From Epiperipatus broadwayi (taxonomy: Eukaryota; Onychophora; Udeonychophora; Euonychophora; Peripatidae), in NCBI GenBank assembly GCA_028023455.1, contig JAQFVV010000029.1, forward strand, positions 10,458,644 through 10,522,643: a stretch of DNA of 64,000 nt, written 5' to 3'. The translations under genes and the position numbers were made by a program. Each line of letters starts with the position of its first letter. The first letter of the stretch is position 1. Shown in pieces: positions 14,461 to 26,831 of this stretch. A model generated the notes under the pieces. The model did no database searches. It had not been told where the DNA came from and saw only the letters and a program-made list of their open reading frames with translations.

Positions 14461-16062
14461 TTGGTATATAACTGCTAAAATTGTTTCTATTTCTTCACCT
14501 CCTTCTTTTAATATATCAATTATAATTCCGTCATTTCCTGGAGCCTTTCCTTTCTTCATACATTTAATTGCATGTCTCACTTCTTCATTTAAAATTCTGG
14601 GCAATTCGGAAGATGTAATAGATATAGGAGGTACTTGTTCTTTATTACTATATAATTCTTGATAAAAATCTTCTACCAATTTCATGATGTCATCTCTCTT
14701 TTTAGTAATAATTCCATCTTTTTTTCTTATTGCAGATATAAATTTTCTACCAATACCAAAATGTTGTTTAACATTCTTGAGACTTTTATTTTCTTCTACA
14801 GCTTTCCTTGCTATTTCACAGTTATACTTTCTTATATCATATTCAACTCTTTTCCATACCATTTTACAAAATTTGAGATATTCAATTCTTTTTAATACAT
14901 CATTTTTGTATATCTTCATATTCCTTCTTTTCTTCATAAATTCTCTAGTCTCAGTAGAAATTTTATTAGTCAATTGCTGCTTTTTTCTACCAGCTATCTT
15001 TGTTGCAGTTTTTAAAAGTGTATCAGTTATTTTCATATTAATTTCATTCAAATCTGAATCATGTTCAAAATCTCCTAACACTTGAAACCTATTTGTAAGT
15101 TCTAATTTAAATTCATTAGAATGTTTCTGAAGATTAGGAATATCAACTGTAAATATTGTTTTTCTCAATAATTTTTGTCTCTCTAGTTTTACATTAACAC
15201 GTAACTTACACCTTACTAATCGATGATCACTTCCTGTGTTAAATTTATTAAGAACATTACAATCTTGAAATATGTATTTCCTGTTAGTCAAAATATAATC
15301 CAATTCTGCTGTACCTTCATTTGGATGCTTCCATGTCCATTTCCTTTTAACATTTTTCTCAAAAAATGAATTCATAATATAAAGTTTTTCTTTTTCTGCA
15401 AACTCCACAAGTCTATGTCCTCTCTCATTTCTATTACCATAACCAAAATTACCTACAGCAATTTCATCTTTCATTTGTCTACCAATTCTAGCATTAAAGT
15501 CTCCCATAACAATTTTAAAATGTTGTTTACTCTGATCAAAAGCCTTTTGTACATCCATATAAAAATCTTCTACTACTTCATCACTATGAGAACTTGTTGG
15601 GGCATAAACCTGAATTATCTGCATTTGGTATCTGCTATTAAGTTGTATAACTAATCTTGCAACTCTGTCCGATACACCATCAATCTCCACAATATTGTTC
15701 TTCCACTTTTTATTTATAATGAATCCTACTCCACTTGTATTTCCAATATGTGTGCCTTTATAATAGAGTATATGTCCACTTTTTAAATCAATTGTTTCTT
15801 CACCTTTTCTTCTAACTTCACAAAGTCCAATAATGTCCCATTTAATATAAGACAATTCTTCTTCTAATTCTTGCAATCTTCCTTCACTTGAAAGTGATCT
15901 GCAGTTGTAAGTACCTAAATAAAAAGTCGTCATCAAATGGCAGCCTGGGTCCATAATCAGGGGATTCTTAGCACCCTCCGCCTTCGGCCACCAACCGCTG
16001 CCTTGGTTGGTGACTTTACAGCCTCCTGGGAATAAGGGCCATGCTTTATTTTTGTCTGTCAT
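14449..16062 (-). pseudogene. RTE LINE ORF, endonuclease and RT N-terminal part
   Basis: This is an open frame of 537 codons. The endonuclease signature is complete: TYN at residues 51-53, the catalytic E in CEVRRKGEE (about 82), MGDFNARIG at 186-194 and SDHRLV at 278-283. These residues cut target DNA so that reverse transcription can be primed on it. A basic linker follows (about 300-440). The frame then enters RT with KGKAPGNDGI at about 504-513, and ends prematurely after VIYQMSK because of a one-base frameshift near 14460-14475. The continuation lies in another frame downstream. Family assignment (RTE/craniofacial-development-protein-2-like ORFs) comes from motif recognition. Confidence 0.85.
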
Positions 16063-17057
16063 AATTGTATATATGTATTGGAAAAATATTTATCATTTAC
16101 ACAAACATTCATTCTGCCTTATCAGGCACTGAGAAGAAAGACCATGGTGTTTCTTGATCTTAAACTCAGAGGTAAAAAGCCAATAAACTCACCACGCTGG
16201 CTAATGCGTGTTGATGAGCAGCTCATCCATGTTCGTATACTATATGAATAATCACATAGTAATAACAGCTGCAACGACAAGAACGTATGGAGTGGACATT
16301 AGGAATTTGCCCTGCTCGGTTCCTTTAAGGCCTCCAAGAGGAATCAAAGGGTCTCCTTTCAGTTTTTTTTTTGGTTTTTGTTTCGAAAAAATTAAAAATT
16401 ATTGTACTTGAAATTGTAGTAACATAGTAAGCTTACAATAAATAGAAATAATATACATGTAGATTTTCTTTCTTTCTTTTTCAATAAACAAGATAATTAT
16501 ATACAATAAAAAAAATTATATATAACAGGAAATGTAAAACAATGAAAGTTCACAATAGATCATAATTCATCAACAAATAATTTAGATTATCAGTTTTGAA
16601 TATTAATTGCATAAATTAATATAATTAGAACAAGAAATACGCATAATCACATACATACACATATATATGTATCTTCAAGTTGTTTTTTTAATGGTTTTTA
16701 TCAATGTAATCCTCATCATATCACAGCCATTCAGACTGGACATTTTGGATCCACTTCATTTTTTTGGTAAGTGAAATATAAACACATATTTCAGATGTAT
16801 TAAAATTTCCAATCCCTCTCGAATTATTGAAATATATAAACAAAGATATTTATCTACTCTCTAAATTGACATGTTATTTTTATAAAAAACAAAAACAAAC
16901 ATTAAATGCAATTAATTAGTCTTTAAAATATTAATAAATGTGTTTTTAATAACATAAAGTAGATATGACCACATTTAAGTTCAGATTGAGAAATAATCAT
17001 TGTGAATCTGCTATTCATTAAAATAATACTTTTTTGATTATCTTAGTTTAGTATTAT

Positions 17058-17301
17058 TGATAGAGAAACTTAGTGACTATCTAATAAACATGATTGCATT
17101 TAGATATTCAGAAAAGAGAGTAAATCCGACACCTATATAAAGAATGCTGGTGCTATATTTAATTTCAGATTTAGAGCTGTGGGCGTGATTCCAAATGACA
17201 CTTTGTTGAAATCTAGAGTAGTTTAGATATATTTAGTAGAAGAATTTAGTTATTATCCAGCAAGCATGATTGCATTAACATGTTCAGAGAAAGGGATAAA
17301 A
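17058..17301. repeat. short direct repeat, about 178-bp period
   Basis: The segments at about 17058-17123 and 17236-17301 resemble each other (shared CATGATTGCATT core with similar flanks). Nothing else was recognised in 16400-18200; it is AT-rich and without coding signals. Confidence 0.5.
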
Positions 17302-18207
17302 GAATATTGCTTCTGTCATAGCTTTTCTACCATTTCTGATTTTTTTAGATGGAATTTGGTTCATGCATCTTTCACAATCAGTAATATTATTTTAAATGTG
17401 TGAAGTTACATTTTGCAAATCCTTTCCTACTGTTAAAAAAAATTAATGAAATTATAACTTTTATTGAAGAATTGGGAAAGGAAAAATTCTTTCATCCAAT
17501 CAATTTTACTAACAGTTTTTTATCATTTTCAAATTCTATTTAATCAGCTTATAAAGAATACTAAAGTTTATATTTGCAGGTGAAGGGATAGTAGAGATAT
17601 TCTTATAGATATGAATTTGTTAGCATTTTCTAGGAGTGTTAATATTGGTAATGCAAAAAAAAAAAAAATTGATATTAGATTAATAATTTTTTTAAAGTAA
17701 GTTTTACAATGATAGCAGATATTTTTTTCTCTTATTGTTGAATTTCTTACACTTGATATATTTATTTATATGAGTTGTAATGGAGAAATCAGATACTTTT
17801 AAAGATTCCTGGACAGGTTTTCAAAATGGAGGCTTGGATTTTAATAATATCACTACTTTTTTTTTTCATGTCTTTAAGAATCCATATTTTTTAGATTTAA
17901 TATATTTTAAATATTAATAGTGAACAACATTAAGCATAGAATTATGTATTTAGCTACTAATTAAAATTTAAAACTTTAAAAACAGCTGTCAACCGTTTGA
18001 GAACTTTTAATAGCAACCTTGAGCATTATTATTATTATTTTTTATAAAGAACTGGTTATTAATGATTAAGTTTTACAATATATATATATATATTGTCAAT
18101 ATGATCTTATCTAGTGATGGACCCAACTTTAAAGTAATTAAAAACTATATGTTAAATAATTAAAAATAAATAACTAAATAAATGGCGATTTTATTCTTTC
18201 ATAAATA

Positions 18208-18345
18208 CTATATTTCGTGTTGGGAATGAAAGTATTCATTTATTATTAACACAAAAAAAGCGCATGCACAATAGCTTGAAAGGCTGATCTTTAAATGTAT
18301 TACAATTATAAACATAGCGCTATATAAAATAAATGCTTATTTACT
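18208..18345 (+). repeat. degraded copy of the 9.2/37.1-kb MITE-like family
   Basis: Blocks such as GTATTCATTTATTATT, GCACAAT-GCTTGAAAGGC and AAATAAATGCTTATTTA are in the same order as at 9148-9256 and 8914-8952. The copy is more diverged. Confidence 0.65.
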
Positions 18346-18826
18346 GATGATGAAAATTAATAAGTATTTGAGTTAAACATATTGATTTCAAAATAAATAA
18401 AATATTTATAAAAGTAAAAATTTTGTAAAATAATAAATAAGTGAATTATTAAGTAAAGTAATATTTAAATGTTTACAGTTATTGTAATAAAATATCAGAA
18501 TATTCTATGTGGGTTTATAATGTTAATTCATAGCCGGTGTGATATTTAAGATTTTTATATTTCTGGATAAAGTAGAAAAAGATAAAACTATATTTAAAAA
18601 AAATTAAACGTAAAAATATGCAATTCTAGAATTTATGGATAAATATAAAAAAAATATTAGATACATTTAAAAAGGAATCAGAAAAAACTCTGAAAAATTC
18701 AGTCACATATAAATTAAAAGTCACATGCTAATTAAAAAAAATATGTAAATAATTATACTTAAAGTTCTGATTAAGGGATTACCTGATAATCTGTTTATTT
18801 ATAATTAATGTTAAACAACTTTTCAG

Positions 18827-18919
18827 ATGCAAAAGTGTGGGCTGTGGATCAGAATACATTTATGCAGGCATCAGGAAAGCTATATAAGGAATTAAAACTG
18901 ATAATTCATTTATTTGTAG
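18827..18919 (+). other. exon-like segment with cyclic-nucleotide-domain flavour
   Basis: A pyrimidine-rich acceptor ending TTTTCAG precedes an open frame reading (D)AKVWAVDQNTFMQASGK and further. The VWAVDQNTF block resembles the W-x-[IL]-D-R-x-x-[FY] segment of cyclic-nucleotide-binding domains in PKA regulatory and PKG proteins. No convincing donor follows and a second frame is also open, so this may be chance or a decayed exon. Nothing is recognised from here to 20.9 kb. Confidence 0.2.
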
Positions 18920-20907
18920 AATCAGGGATAGATTGATTCAGGTATTTATTCTTTCATACTACTAGAGACTGCATGAAATAGTACCGCAGCACAAAGCTGG
19001 AGTTAGAGAATAAGAAAAATGGATATAATGAAGACAATTTACTGTAGTTTGATAATAATTACCCATATAAAGAAATCATATAACTAGAAATTACCTTTTA
19101 GTACTAATTTTATTTTAGTCATGATGGAAAACTTTTTTCAATAGTATTTTCTGAATGCATGCAGAAATGCTCCCAAAATGTAATTTTTCAATAGTAAAAG
19201 GTTTCCATGCCACGTCTCATAGTTAGCAGCCTGAAAATGATGATGGCCTAAAAGCTAGCCTTTTTGTCTGACCTAGTGTTTTAACAGAAGTTCATACCTG
19301 TAACTCAAAAATTGCATTAACTTGCTGAAATGAAACAGTATACAGCATAAAGGATTTGAAGATTCTAAGTGTGTCCAATAAAGCAATCAAAGAATGGTAT
19401 AATGAAATATTACAAAATTGCTAAGCTGAAGAGAAAAGTACTTATATAGTAAAGTTACTAAATAATAAATTTGCAGTAAGACTTTTAATGTGTATAAATA
19501 TAGATATTTTAAGGCTTGAACAAATATTTTTTTCTAAAATTCGTTTATCTTATATACTGATTTAACTTACTGGACCTTATATTTAAGTTTTCATTTTTGC
19601 TCTTTTTCACTGTGATTCAAAGGCTGACGTTGTGAATATTCAATTCCTTTGAATTATGGTAGAATGTGTGTGTGTATATATATACAAATAAAGAATTAAG
19701 TATAGTAGCCTCTTATAAACTATCCCTCCCTGGTTTTAATTGAAAAGCTTGAAGAATATTTTTTGATATATCAGGTCAGGATTATATTCTTATTATATCT
19801 GTGTATACATATAACCATTGGCAATTTTTAATTAAATCGTTTGAACAATGATTGTTTACTATTACTTTAAAATTAAATTTAGTGTCTGTGTCATTTTTAT
19901 TTAATCCTTGTCCCTATTTACATTGCACACTTAATCTTGCAGAGATCGCATTCAAACAAATTGCAACGACCACATGTATCTGAGATACATTCAATACTCA
20001 TATGTACTAAAATATGAAAATAAATTTAAAAATATTGCAAATTTGCCTTTACTATGTTTATATAATACAGTACATGATTTTTTAAAATTTATTTTCAGTT
20101 ACAATATAGAAATTATTTTCCCAAGTATGTCAATACTGACTTTGAAAGTAGGGTATCTCTCAATTACAATTTATTATTGAATATTACATATCCTTATGAA
20201 GCATAAGTTACAACTAAGCTGATGGCTAAACATTATGACTTAACATGCACCCAATATATATATATAATAATATTAGGAAAAGTTTGTATCTCTCAGATCA
20301 CAATCTCTTTAGGACTAAATAGTATGTTTATGTTCCAGAATGTTCTCATGCTCCAAGCATAGAATATGTTGATATATTAATGGAGAAGAAATTAAGATAT
20401 TATGGTATGAGAGAATTTCTTCATTGTTTATATTCTTCCATAAGGAAGGTGGTGCTCCAGGAACCTATTTGGTACATCCTAATTATAAATATTTCTACAA
20501 AATGATTTGGCTCTTAGTCCAACCTTCACATAGATAGTTATAAAATGATGATAATCAAGAAATAAATCCTATGTTTTTTTTAGAGTTTTTCAATGCAATC
20601 TTCCCATTAAGAGAATATGTAATTTGATCAACATTAATTGAGAACTAAGTTCAGGATTTCTACGTTATGATTAATAATTTTTATTACTGGTACATAAATA
20701 ACTATACTAATGTGTGGCAATTATAAATAAACATACATATCCAAGCATTCCCATTCATTCATTTTTCCTGCTGTCAAATAAATGATGACAAATATGTAAT
20801 TCTCATTTCTTTCCATGCAATGTGTATTTTTTTTTTAAAGAGTTGTTAAAAATTTACCTGCACCCCACAGAATATACGTAATGTGTGTGATATGAATATA
20901 TGGGTAT

Positions 20908-21019
20908 ATTCACAACTCAACCAGACTAGCTAAAAAATAAATTCTAAAAACACAACCAATGGTTTCACTGCTTGTGTTTTTAGAGTTTATTTTCTGGCTA
21001 GTCTGGTTGAGTTGCGAAT
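20908..21019. repeat. near-perfect hairpin, 48-bp arms
   Basis: The arms at 20908-20955 and 20972-21019 differ at about four positions and enclose a 16-base loop. Key motif: CAACTCAACCAGACTAGC and its inverse. It is probably a short MITE. The near identity of the arms suggests recent origin or arm conversion. Confidence 0.85.
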
Positions 21020-21893
21020 TTGGGGTAATTTTGATTATTGATTAATTTAACTTTATGCCTTTAATGTTTGTATGTGTGTGTATGTATGTCATATATGCTA
21101 CACATATTTATATGATTCAGTTAATACATAATTGTAAATAGATATTATGTATAGAAAGTAGTGAGCTATGGATGTTTTTTGAAAACCAATTCAAGCACAA
21201 AATTATTAAAATTGATAGCTATTCTAAACGTAAATCATTTAATAACAATGTAAAAATGCGGTATTAACACATGCTTGGCTAACTTCATTGCTAAATATGA
21301 TTTTGCAAAATAATTTGTTACATATTATCTTTAAATCTAGTCATAAAAGAGTTAAGGTGAATGATTCATATAATCAGTCATGGCATGACAGAATACTGAT
21401 AATAAAGAATTTAGAAAACTTTTTTATTTTCACTTCTTTTATTAATTTCACTTTTTATAAACAAGTTTTAAAGAATCATTTTTTATAGACAAAAGACACA
21501 TATCAATGATCAAATAAAAAAAGATTAGAATTTAAAAAATGAACCAATGACGCGCACATGGTTTTTACTATTAACTTTTAATTAATAAAAGAATTTCAAA
21601 TTTTAAGAGATTAAAATTAAATATTATTACATAAATATTTTTACTAATAATATTACAATAAAATATATTATAATAATTAATATAGGCAACAATAAATAAT
21701 TAATGCTATATGTATATACTAGGTTATCCTCCATATAATAAAATAAAATGAAATATTCATTAACTTTAATTAACATAAATAAACAAAACCGATATTATTA
21801 AACAATAAAAATACAATTAAAAAAAAAAATAGACTTTTATACTGATTTTATTGAAAAATCAAATATATAAGATTAAATAATAAAAAAAGTTAC

Positions 21894-22502
21894 CTTTTTG
21901 ATTCATTTTGAATGCATTCTACGTCGATATAATTTATTTTTCCTTCCTTCTTAAATTTATTATTGGTGTCTAGACTTTCTTCCATTCTCGTCAATTCAGT
22001 TTTTTCGTTGCGATTTTTAAGTATCCTTTTATGTTTTTCACGTTTATGTCTTCCATCTGTTTGCATAGAAACTCCGCTATCAGAATTATATGAATTAGTG
22101 TCACCATCAGATATGTTTGTTTCTCCCAAAGCAACATTTTCAGTTTCAATCCGTTTTAAAAATCTACTATGAGCCAAGTCGTCCATCGCGTCTTTGCTAC
22201 ATTCAGCCTTGTTTTGCCGCAGGGCACTAGGCTTTTCCTTGACATTTTTGTTTTTGTGTCTATTCTTTGCTCTGATGAACATTTCTCGAAGTTTCTCTGC
22301 TCTTCCTGTAGGGGGCAGCTTTATAGTCACCGTTTTTTTCACTTTTTTTTCAGTACCGTTTGTTTTGCTGTCAGAACTTTGAATATCATTATCCGAGTCC
22401 ATTAGTGAATTATTCAGGTGAGGAAAATGAATCTCTTCATCAGCATCTTTAGTCGACGTTGAACTTGTTGGACTATTGCTATCCTTTTGATTTTTAAAGG
22501 CA
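21894..22502 (-). CDS. large internal exon of an unrecognised basic, serine-rich protein
   Basis: The exon is 609 nt and open throughout (1 + 202x3 + 2 bases). On the minus strand it starts after ATTTTATTACAG (22503-22504) and ends at AAAAAG before the donor GTAAC (21892-21893). It follows the 34361-34434 exon in frame; the split codon AG|T gives serine. The protein begins with a Ser/Thr/Asp-rich stretch and passes through SLMDSDNDIQSSDS. It then has a highly basic block, KKVKKTVTIKLPP followed by RAEKLREMFIRAKNRHK, that could be helical and/or nuclear-localising. The rest is a Ser/Asp-rich tail with KREKHKRILKNR. No signal peptide, membrane segment or catalytic motif is seen. Codon composition is richer in G+C than the flanks, which supports coding. 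The ATG at 22402 is internal. The family was not recognised; a cytoskeletal or signalling scaffold is only a guess. Confidence 0.75.
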
Positions 22503-22858
22503 CTGTAATAAAATGTTAATTACAAATATCATTACGATATATGCATATATTTAAAATGTTTATATATATAAAGAACACATACATATCAATTTTTTTTATT
22601 TATAAATATATATTAACACTTAAGAATACATTTACAGTTAAGTGCAGAACACTTTTTTTTTCTTATTAATAGTGAGATGAATAGCGGGGAGGGGAGCGTT
22701 AATAAAATTCATTGGAAAATTATTAGTATATTTTAATATATATTAATTACAAATCAAATTTTTAATTTAATAAAGGACAAAAAAAAAAAATCAATTGCAA
22801 TTCTTTTCAAGTAGTAAATATCTCGTAATGTATTTTATGTGCTATATTTTATTTTTAG

Positions 22859-22924
22859 GTATCAAAAATAATTAATTTAATTTCGGATGCTACAAAAAGA
22901 GAATCAGAAAATAAACGTTGTTAA
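22859..22924 (+). other. terminal-exon-like segment (weak)
   Basis: A pyrimidine-rich run ending in TTTTTAG is followed by 21 codons (VSKIINLISDATKRES and so on) and a TAA. It reads like a protein tail on the plus strand, but is too short to separate from chance. It sits inside the 22503-34360 intron of the minus-strand gene. Confidence 0.15.
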
Positions 22925-23480
22925 GAAAAAGAAGGTGGTGGGGACAAAGGAAGTGGGAGAGAGAGAGAAGGCATTCTTAACAGAAGATAAAAATATCTTG
23001 CGAAAATAAGGATATAAATATTTAAAAAAATGCAATGTATAGGTTTAAAAAAATAGAATTAGAAGAGATCAATGCATTAAAATGCTCTTATTAGAAGTTG
23101 AAGTCGATTGAGCACGATTATTTACGGAGAATAAGTGAATGTTTGGGTTTTGATTGTTTAGTTTTGTATAAAAACATTTCAAAGTTATTCAAAAGCTTTT
23201 GTTAAATTCATAATAATCAAATTTACTTTTTGAAAACCACTTCAGACTATATTCCTTCATTTTTAGTATAATTTTAATCAAGTAAACTAATTATATATAT
23301 ATTAATGAATAATTGCATATTGTTTAATTTTTAAGCATTTTGATTCATCAAAATATTACTATAAAAAGTTTATTGTTACTATTCTAATTCTTACTTTGGT
23401 AAATTGTGACTAAATATATATTTATTTATACACATTATTTAAAAAAACAAAACATGAATAGGTAAAAGATAACTCAACTT

Positions 23481-23586
23481 GTCTTGCATTGGTGGTCGAG
23501 AGGTCAGCGCGACTGCCTTGCACTTGTAGGCAGTTGCCCGGGTTGCGGGTTCGCGTCCCGGCCGATGCTATGACACTTAAAAAAAA
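23481..23586 (+). mobile_element. tRNA-derived SINE / retroposed tRNA-like sequence with target-site duplication
   Basis: Bases 23486-23568 fold like a tRNA. The 7-bp acceptor stem GCATTGG/CCGATGC has one G-T pair. An A-box-like TGGTCGAGAGGT lies at 23493-23504 and a B box GGTTCGCGTCC at 23548-23558 inside a CGGG/CCCG stem. The arm between anticodon and T stems is long, as in Ser/Leu tRNAs. A short tail and a run of about 12 A residues follow. Identical flanks GATAACTCAACTT at 23468-23480 and 23591-23603 are a target-site duplication. This shows LINE-mediated insertion rather than a resident tRNA gene. The exact TSD suggests a young insertion. Confidence 0.88.
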
Positions 23587-24576
23587 AAAAGATAACTCAA
23601 CTTTCAAATATTCCATCTCAGAATAGAGCTCATTACTCATTAGAATTATGATGAAGTCTTGTTTCTTGACTCATAATAGTATGGCAAATGGAAGTGGTTT
23701 TATCAGTCAATTTCATGAAAGAAATATCCTAAACCTATTTGTAAATTAGAAAAATTTGTAATTTTATCTGTGTAAATTCAAAATCAAGTGGTGTGCACTA
23801 CTGACTATATCATTAACCCCTCTATTTTAGTAAGACACACATTTCAAGAAAGTTATTTCAATTAATAGTATATAATGATATTTTAAATTTTATTTTTTTG
23901 TAAAATATGTGAAAAATATTTTTTTAGTAGATAAGGAGGAATACTTTTATTTTTTGTTAAGTTGTTGCATAAATACTAATTTATTTATTTTTTCTTGGAG
24001 ATTATAATGTTTACATTATAGTGACAATCATTAGAAATAATAGTTTTGGCTCTGTAATCTCATTGGACAATCTTTTCCAAATACATGAGTCAATTATGCA
24101 AACTTTTTGTCTAAATTAAAAAATGTTTACCAAGTTTAAATTGACTAAAGGAGACCATATTAATTTCAGCTCCAATAATTTTTAAAAAAAGGAATATTCA
24201 AAAATTTGATTTTAAATGTTCACAAAAAAAATGACTTCAATAATCATTGAACAATTCTTAATATAAAAAAAATATTATAATTTATTAATAATGATGAAAA
24301 TAATTATGCAGATATTAATTACAAAATAACATTAAAAAGCCACACACAGAATTTTTCTGCACAGAGGCAGTTTAGAAAATAAATCTGCAATAGTTGTGGA
24401 ATTCAACCAGTTCACACCAGTTTCAGCAGAATTGGTTCCTAAAATTTTATTTTAGTAAACTAGTTGTTAAAATGGTACTAGTAATATTTATTTATTTATT
24501 TCATAAAATTCATTATACTCTTCATAAAATATTACATTTACCTTCCATATATTTATTATTTCCATAATAAATTCAT

Positions 24577-24820
24577 AATAACATGAAAGCTAAAACCTTC
24601 AACAGATTACATGACAGCCAATCAGATGGAATAATGACATCACATGGAACTCTCAATTCTCAAACATGAGTCAGATGAAGACGGGTCCCATCTTTTTCTG
24701 ATAGTTCTGACTTGAGTTTGAGAATTGAGAGTTCCATGTGATGTCATTATTCCATCTGATTGGCTGTCACGTAAGCATGTTTAAGGTGTATTTGTTGAAG
24801 ATTTTAGCTTTCACGTTATT
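24577..24820. repeat. fold-back element, copy A
   Basis: Long arms (outer 24577-24604 with 24793-24820; inner about 24605-24665 with 24716-24775) surround a loop of about 50 bases. A second copy lies at 51870-52061, and both share about 45 bp of right flank beyond the palindrome (ACAATATTATCTGTTTACG). It is a non-coding inverted-repeat transposon family; the superfamily is undetermined. Confidence 0.85.
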
Positions 24821-25128
24821 ACAATATTATCTGTTTACGCATGATAAATTTGATATATTTACGTTTAATAAATTCATGTTTATTATCAACAAAATATATA
24901 AATATTTATCAATAGTATAATTATGCATAATTTTTTTTTTTGTTAAAGTTTATAATATAACCACAATTTGATTCTAAAAGAGAGTTTATTTCTTATTAAT
25001 TGCACTTATGTGAAATGTTCTGTCTATCAGCAGCAGATATAAGGCAATGATATCAACAAAAATAATCACACTTATTAATTTTATTAGTCAATAATTAGAC
25101 TAAAGATGATCTACTTAATGAATAATGT

Positions 25129-25587
25129 TCTGTAGTGTAATTTTCACTACACCACTCTCATGTAAGTTTCATATTACATCCTCCATAAGATGTTAAAAAT
25201 GGATAGAAACCAGTCCCTACCTTGCGTGAGAATAGTGTAGCGAAAATAATATTACAAAAATATTATTCAATAAGTGTATAATCTCTAATCTAATAAATGA
25301 CTAATAAAAATTATTAATTACTTCCATCAAGAAGTTTGTGTCAAAGTTGTGAGGGCAGTAAATTTGATACATCAGTTAAACTGTAGTAATTGGCTATTTA
25401 TTTATATTGAACAATGATAAAAATATTTGTAAGAAATTATGATCTGGGTCAATTGATAAGTGCTGGATCAACATGAAATGTGCATCTTGGGATTCACATC
25501 TTTTTTTTGTCTTTGGTCATATGTTTATGTTAAAAGTTGACAGTATGAGAATGGTGTAGTGAAAATTACACTATAGAAATATTAGTA
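25129..25587. repeat. inverted-repeat-flanked element
   Basis: The arm at 25129-25162 (TAGTGTAATTTTCACTACAC) is inverted at 25548-25587. A third related piece lies at about 25238-25265. Between them lies a degraded hammerhead-like segment (25441-25491). It may be a composite of two repeats. Confidence 0.55.
25441..25491 (+). ncRNA. hammerhead-like relic of the 45-53 kb SINE-like family
   Basis: The stretch aligns block by block with the motif at 52727-52768. GGTCAA is followed by TTGATAA (for CTGATGA; core positions 3 and 8 changed), a GTGCTGG...AACAT stem, GAAA, and a closing TTGG. Two core substitutions make self-cleavage unlikely. Confidence 0.4.
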
Positions 25588-26142
25588 ACAATCACGCTTA
25601 ATTTCATTATTTCTAATTTAGCAACCATTAAGCTAGTGGTTGTCAACTGCTAGTGCATTTTCTGCAGATATTTTATGGCAATGATTTTGTGAAAAGAGTG
25701 GGTGCATACAGTCAACGTTTATTATTTTTACCTCTTTAATGAGTATTCTATAAGCTATTATATATATATATATAATGAATTTGTGTTATAATTATCCTTT
25801 ACTGCATGTCTTAAAATACCAATTGAAAATTTTACTTATAAATAATAATTTAATTTTTTTTTTGGGGTGGGGGTGGTTCTATCATTATATACATATATAA
25901 TTATATTTTTCATTTTATTTTCTATACATCAGCAAAAAATAGAAATAAAAAATATTAGGAAAATAGAAAACTGAATTTTAATTTTTGGTAGAGTTTTTAG
26001 AATAAGTTATAAATTAAAACAAACAAAAAAAAAAAAGATAAATAGGGTATGTAAACATTTAGTAAATGATGGCTATGTTTTCCTATTTTTAGACTGGGAA
26101 ATTTAGCTAATTTTATATATAAAAAATTGTTGATACCAATTT

Positions 26143-26240
26143 AGAGTGTGCTCATGGCTGTTTTGAATTTTAAGGACTGCCCAAAATCACTACGGACACA
26201 CCCAAGTGATAAATGACATAGAATAATCCACACATGGTTG
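26143..26240 (+). repeat. partial copy of the 26.7-kb palindrome
   Basis: Shares GTTTTGAATTTTAAGGACTG-type blocks, AAGTGATAAATGACAT and the following ATAATCCA block with 26664-26831, but only one arm is present. Confidence 0.6.
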
Positions 26241-26663
26241 CAATATTACTATTTATTATAAAATCATAATTTACATCAATAGTTAAAAAATTAAAGTACA
26301 CATTTCATAAGAACTTTGTGTGATTAAGTGTAGATCCAATATCCATTTCAGAAGATCAAATGTGAACAATGCCATTTTTTCTTATCTCCATTTTTATTTC
26401 TAAATATATGTAATAAAGGAAGCATGCAATATCACAGTTTCTTTCTGGTAAGAAAAAATCCAATTAATTATAAAATTATTATGTTTTATTTCAACATGTG
26501 ATTATAGGCATATATTGTAATAAAATACGTATTTTAGAAGTGATAAACTTTTACTATTTCAAAATTATAAGCGTAATTTAATCAATTTTATATTTATTCA
26601 ACATGTGGTTATAGGTATATATTATAATGAAATTCATATTTTAGAAATTATAAACTTTTAGTA

Positions 26664-26831
26664 TTTAGATTGCACTCACTGCCATTTTGAATTCTAAGGA
26701 CTGTCCAAAACCACCACTGATATATTCAAGTGACTCCATATGGATTATTCAATGTCATTTATCATTTGGATATGTCAGCAGTATTTTTGGATAGTCCTTA
26801 GAATTAAAAATGGCAGTTAGTGCAGTCTAAA
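26664..26831. repeat. palindromic MITE-like element
   Basis: The arms of about 75 bp (outer motif TTTAGA-TGCA, inner GCCATTTTGAATTCTAAGGA) are inverted around a short centre near 26740-26755. It has no coding capacity. Confidence 0.8.

Larger units (their letters stand above)
13095..16390 (-). mobile_element. RTE-clade LINE, nearly full length
   Basis: The element of about 3.3 kb encodes, in order on the minus strand, an apurinic-type endonuclease, a reverse transcriptase and a short C-terminal domain ending at 13109. It closes with a (GAT)n-like tail at about 13097-13108, which is typical of RTE elements. Upstream of the ORF start at 16062 there is a GC-richer leader to about 16370. One frameshift and several stop codons break the ORF, so this copy is dead but not old: long blocks remain fully readable. 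It is the most intact transposon of the window and lies downstream of the last located exon of the minus-strand gene, in the same orientation as that gene. Confidence 0.88.

Noticed and set aside
14684-15085. 133-codon plus-strand frame
   Set aside because: Antisense shadow of the RTE LINE ORF.
21963-22405. Overlapping plus-strand frames of 62-78 codons
   Set aside because: Shadows of the 609-nt minus-strand exon, which has splice sites and phase agreement.
23486-23568. Functional tRNA gene
   Set aside because: A-tail plus exact flanking duplication show a retroposed copy, and the anticodon loop is irregular.
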